A DNA stretch of 64,000 nt from positions 2,757,696 through 2,821,695 of the forward strand of contig OX453272.1 in the NCBI GenBank assembly GCA_949710005.1, read 5' to 3'. The notes under the pieces were generated by a model. That model ran no database searches. It saw nothing but the letters and a program-made list of their open reading frames with translations, and was not told where the DNA came from. The DNA comes from Ricordea florida. Its lineage: Eukaryota; Cnidaria; Anthozoa; Corallimorpharia; Ricordeidae. Shown here in pieces: positions 62,271-64,000 of this stretch. Each line of letters begins with the position of its first letter. The stretch's first letter is position 1. The position numbers and the translations under genes are program-made.

Positions 62271-63930
62271 ATACGATGCCACCAACCTGTTCCTACTGCC
62301 CAAGCGATATTGAAATTAAGAATGCAACCACCTTTAGCGTTAGAGTAAATTGGGACCGACCAATTTGCTCTGATGATTCTGGTTTGCCTGTCACATTCGT
62401 AAGCAACCGACTTAGCGGGAGTCTTTTTGAAGTTCCGGGAATTTACGAAGTCAACTATCAAGCGAGAGATGAGCAAGGCAACACTTATGATGGCTGCAAA
62501 TTTAGAATTGTCTTGGAAAGTAAGTATACAGCTCGAATAAATGAAAAGGGGCTGGAGCCGGGACACGAATGATAGACGGGCATTAGGACAAAAGGCTTAA
62601 TAGAAAAATACAAAAATTATTGATATTTATCTGAGCTGAATTTCCCATTTTAAGGCTGAGAGTAAAACATTGTCAAGTAGCAGAGTTTAATTGGTTAATT
62701 TAATTACTGCATTCTTTTCGCTTTTAATGCCGTAAAACAGCAGTTAGAAATTATAGCAACGTTTGCTACTGTGCTGGGGTAACAGCCTAAAAGAGAAGAG
62801 AGGCGCTAAAGGCAATTAGCTCCTCTCTGAATCTAAAGATATCAATTTGATTTAATTATTTTGTAGTCGGTTCTTTCATCAAAGTGCACGTTTTTTGCAC
62901 ATCAAGTTTTTTAAAAAAAAGAATTTACCGCCGGTCGTTTTATCAACTCTTTGAGATGGATTTTGATAAAACCTTCAATATCGCAGGGACGGCGGAGCCG
63001 GGGGGGCTGGGGGGGGGGGCTTTAGCCCCCCCACTTTTGAGGAGGATGACATTTTAATTTGTTTAAGCTACAACTTTACACAAGCCTCGTCGGAAACTTT
63101 TCGCGTTTACGTATTTTTAACATTTTCTCAGCGTGTTCTTCCTTCCCACAGACGGGAAGCTTGTATCCAAAAACCGCAGGTTAGCGTTGAAGGAAGGCTG
63201 AGAAATAACCTCCAAAATATTGCTGTAAGCATTAAAAGTACCTTTCATTTTACGCTTTATCCAGGCTAATTATTTCAAGAAGTATGTCGCGGAGAATGTT
63301 GTAAATACGATTTCCGAGACTCTAGATTTCAAAATTTTCTGGGGGAGGACCCCCCTACCAACGCGCGCCTCCGGCGCTCGTTTTCAGCCCCCCCACTTCA
63401 AAATACGTTCCGCCGGTTCGTAAACTACATCAAAAGCGAATCACAGTAAAAACAATTGTAAACTAGCTATAGGAGCTTATAAGATCGCTGCATTCACCAG
63501 TTGTCCTAGCACTAAGCCATATCCCATATTTGTAAAATAATATTCTTTCTTTTTTTCTTGTTCAGAAAAGTACTGCCCTCTATATGAACCACCAACCAAC
63601 GGGGCTTTGGCGTGCAACTTTCTTGGTTCCGACCCAGCATGCATGGTTATGTGTAAGGAGGGATACGATTTCGAGTTTAACCCATCCGAGGTTTATCATT
63701 GTTCCGCGGGAGATTGGAAATTTTTTTCCGTGTTTTCGTCATTTACTGCAACACTCCCATGGCCTGATTGCAAGAGTAAGACAGAACAGTTCCTACCTAT
63801 TTTAGATTCAAAACTATGTAACATAGGTGTCACCAGCTTTCATACGCTAAGTACGTTTTGTAAATTTAAAACAGACTGCAGTAGGGTTGGAAACCTTAGC
63901 GATTCTGTAGACAGTTTCTCGAAAGGCCCG
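62271..63930 (+). CDS. Extracellular HYR/sushi (CCP) domain gene, partial
   Basis: Exon 62271-62519 encodes one HYR domain (PPTCSYCPSDI, VNWDRPICSDDSG, VPGIYEVNYQA, CKFRIVL) of 83 codons with phase 1 at both ends. Exon 63566-63775 encodes one sushi/CCP module (KYCPLYEPPTNG, MCKEGYDF, PWPDCK), 70 codons, also phase 1-1. A further open stretch at 63806-63930 can join at phase 1 and ends at GTAAGT. Such symmetric exons are the usual units of extracellular mosaic proteins that mediate binding at the cell surface or in matrix. Exons upstream and downstream are outside view or unrecognised. The third exon is the least sure. Confidence 0.75.
62985..63425. repeat. GC-tract repeat inside the HYR/CCP intron
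   Basis: GGCGGAGCCGGGGGGG at the left and CCCCCCCACTTCAAAATACGTTCCGCC at the right are G/C-tract ends of a dispersed repeat type I recall from corals. The termini are only loosely inverted. Confidence 0.4.
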
Positions 63931-64000
63931 GTAAGTTACCTGAAAAATTTCATCCCTCCTACCACTGTCGCCTCAGTGCACATATGTGTGGCTTTAACAT

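Overview
The window is metazoan nuclear DNA, most likely from a cnidarian and probably a stony coral. The evidence is a multi-exon phospholipase C-eta gene, a rhodopsin-type GPCR pseudogene, a HYR/CCP-domain gene with phase-1 exon borders, and a dense load of palindromic MITEs, a Kolobok DNA transposon, LINE and Penelope-like fragments and tRNA-derived SINEs of kinds I associate with coral genomes. The exact species cannot be read from the sequence.

The main feature is a complete virus-like Polinton/Maverick (adintovirus-like) element at 7424-23676 (16,253 bp). It has 370-bp terminal inverted repeats that differ at only two positions I could find, and is flanked by a 5-bp direct repeat (CCTGT). 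It carries 16 genes. Replication and integration: a 1474-aa protein-primed family B DNA polymerase with OTU-like, zinc-finger and endonuclease-like N-terminal modules, a retroviral-type integrase, and a probable ssDNA-binding protein. Virion: a double-jelly-roll-type major capsid protein, an FtsK/A32-type packaging ATPase, a probable penton-like protein, and a set of small or tail-anchored membrane proteins. There are also two accessory genes near the right end. All frames are open. Each gene has a TTTAAAGA-like motif 27-37 nt before its ATG, and a small hairpin sits in two of the three convergent gene junctions. No adenain-type maturation protease is evident.

Bases 1-914 hold the end of a second, divergent and less AT-rich relative of the same element: the C-terminus of the 533-aa protein, a zinc-repeat gene, and a matching hairpin between them. 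The main element sits in a decayed Penelope-like reverse transcriptase fragment whose two halves are at 23682-24030 and 7290-7423. Between the two viral segments lies a 3.1-kb fold-back element (3297-6377).

Right of the element, the plus strand from 27063 to 43061 carries 17 phase-compatible exons of a PLC-eta gene, from the middle of the X domain to the stop codon. Its first visible exon is partly triplicated in tandem. Its introns hold several MITEs, a SINE, a GATA microsatellite and an AT-rich satellite. Beyond it are a disabled GPCR (45049-46193, minus), a Kolobok transposon remnant (50056-52870, minus) with a 143-bp MITE in it, a LINE RT fragment, a LINE C-terminal fragment, and at the right edge a gene with HYR and sushi exons that runs out of the window. 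The rest is intergenic sequence with no gene I can support.
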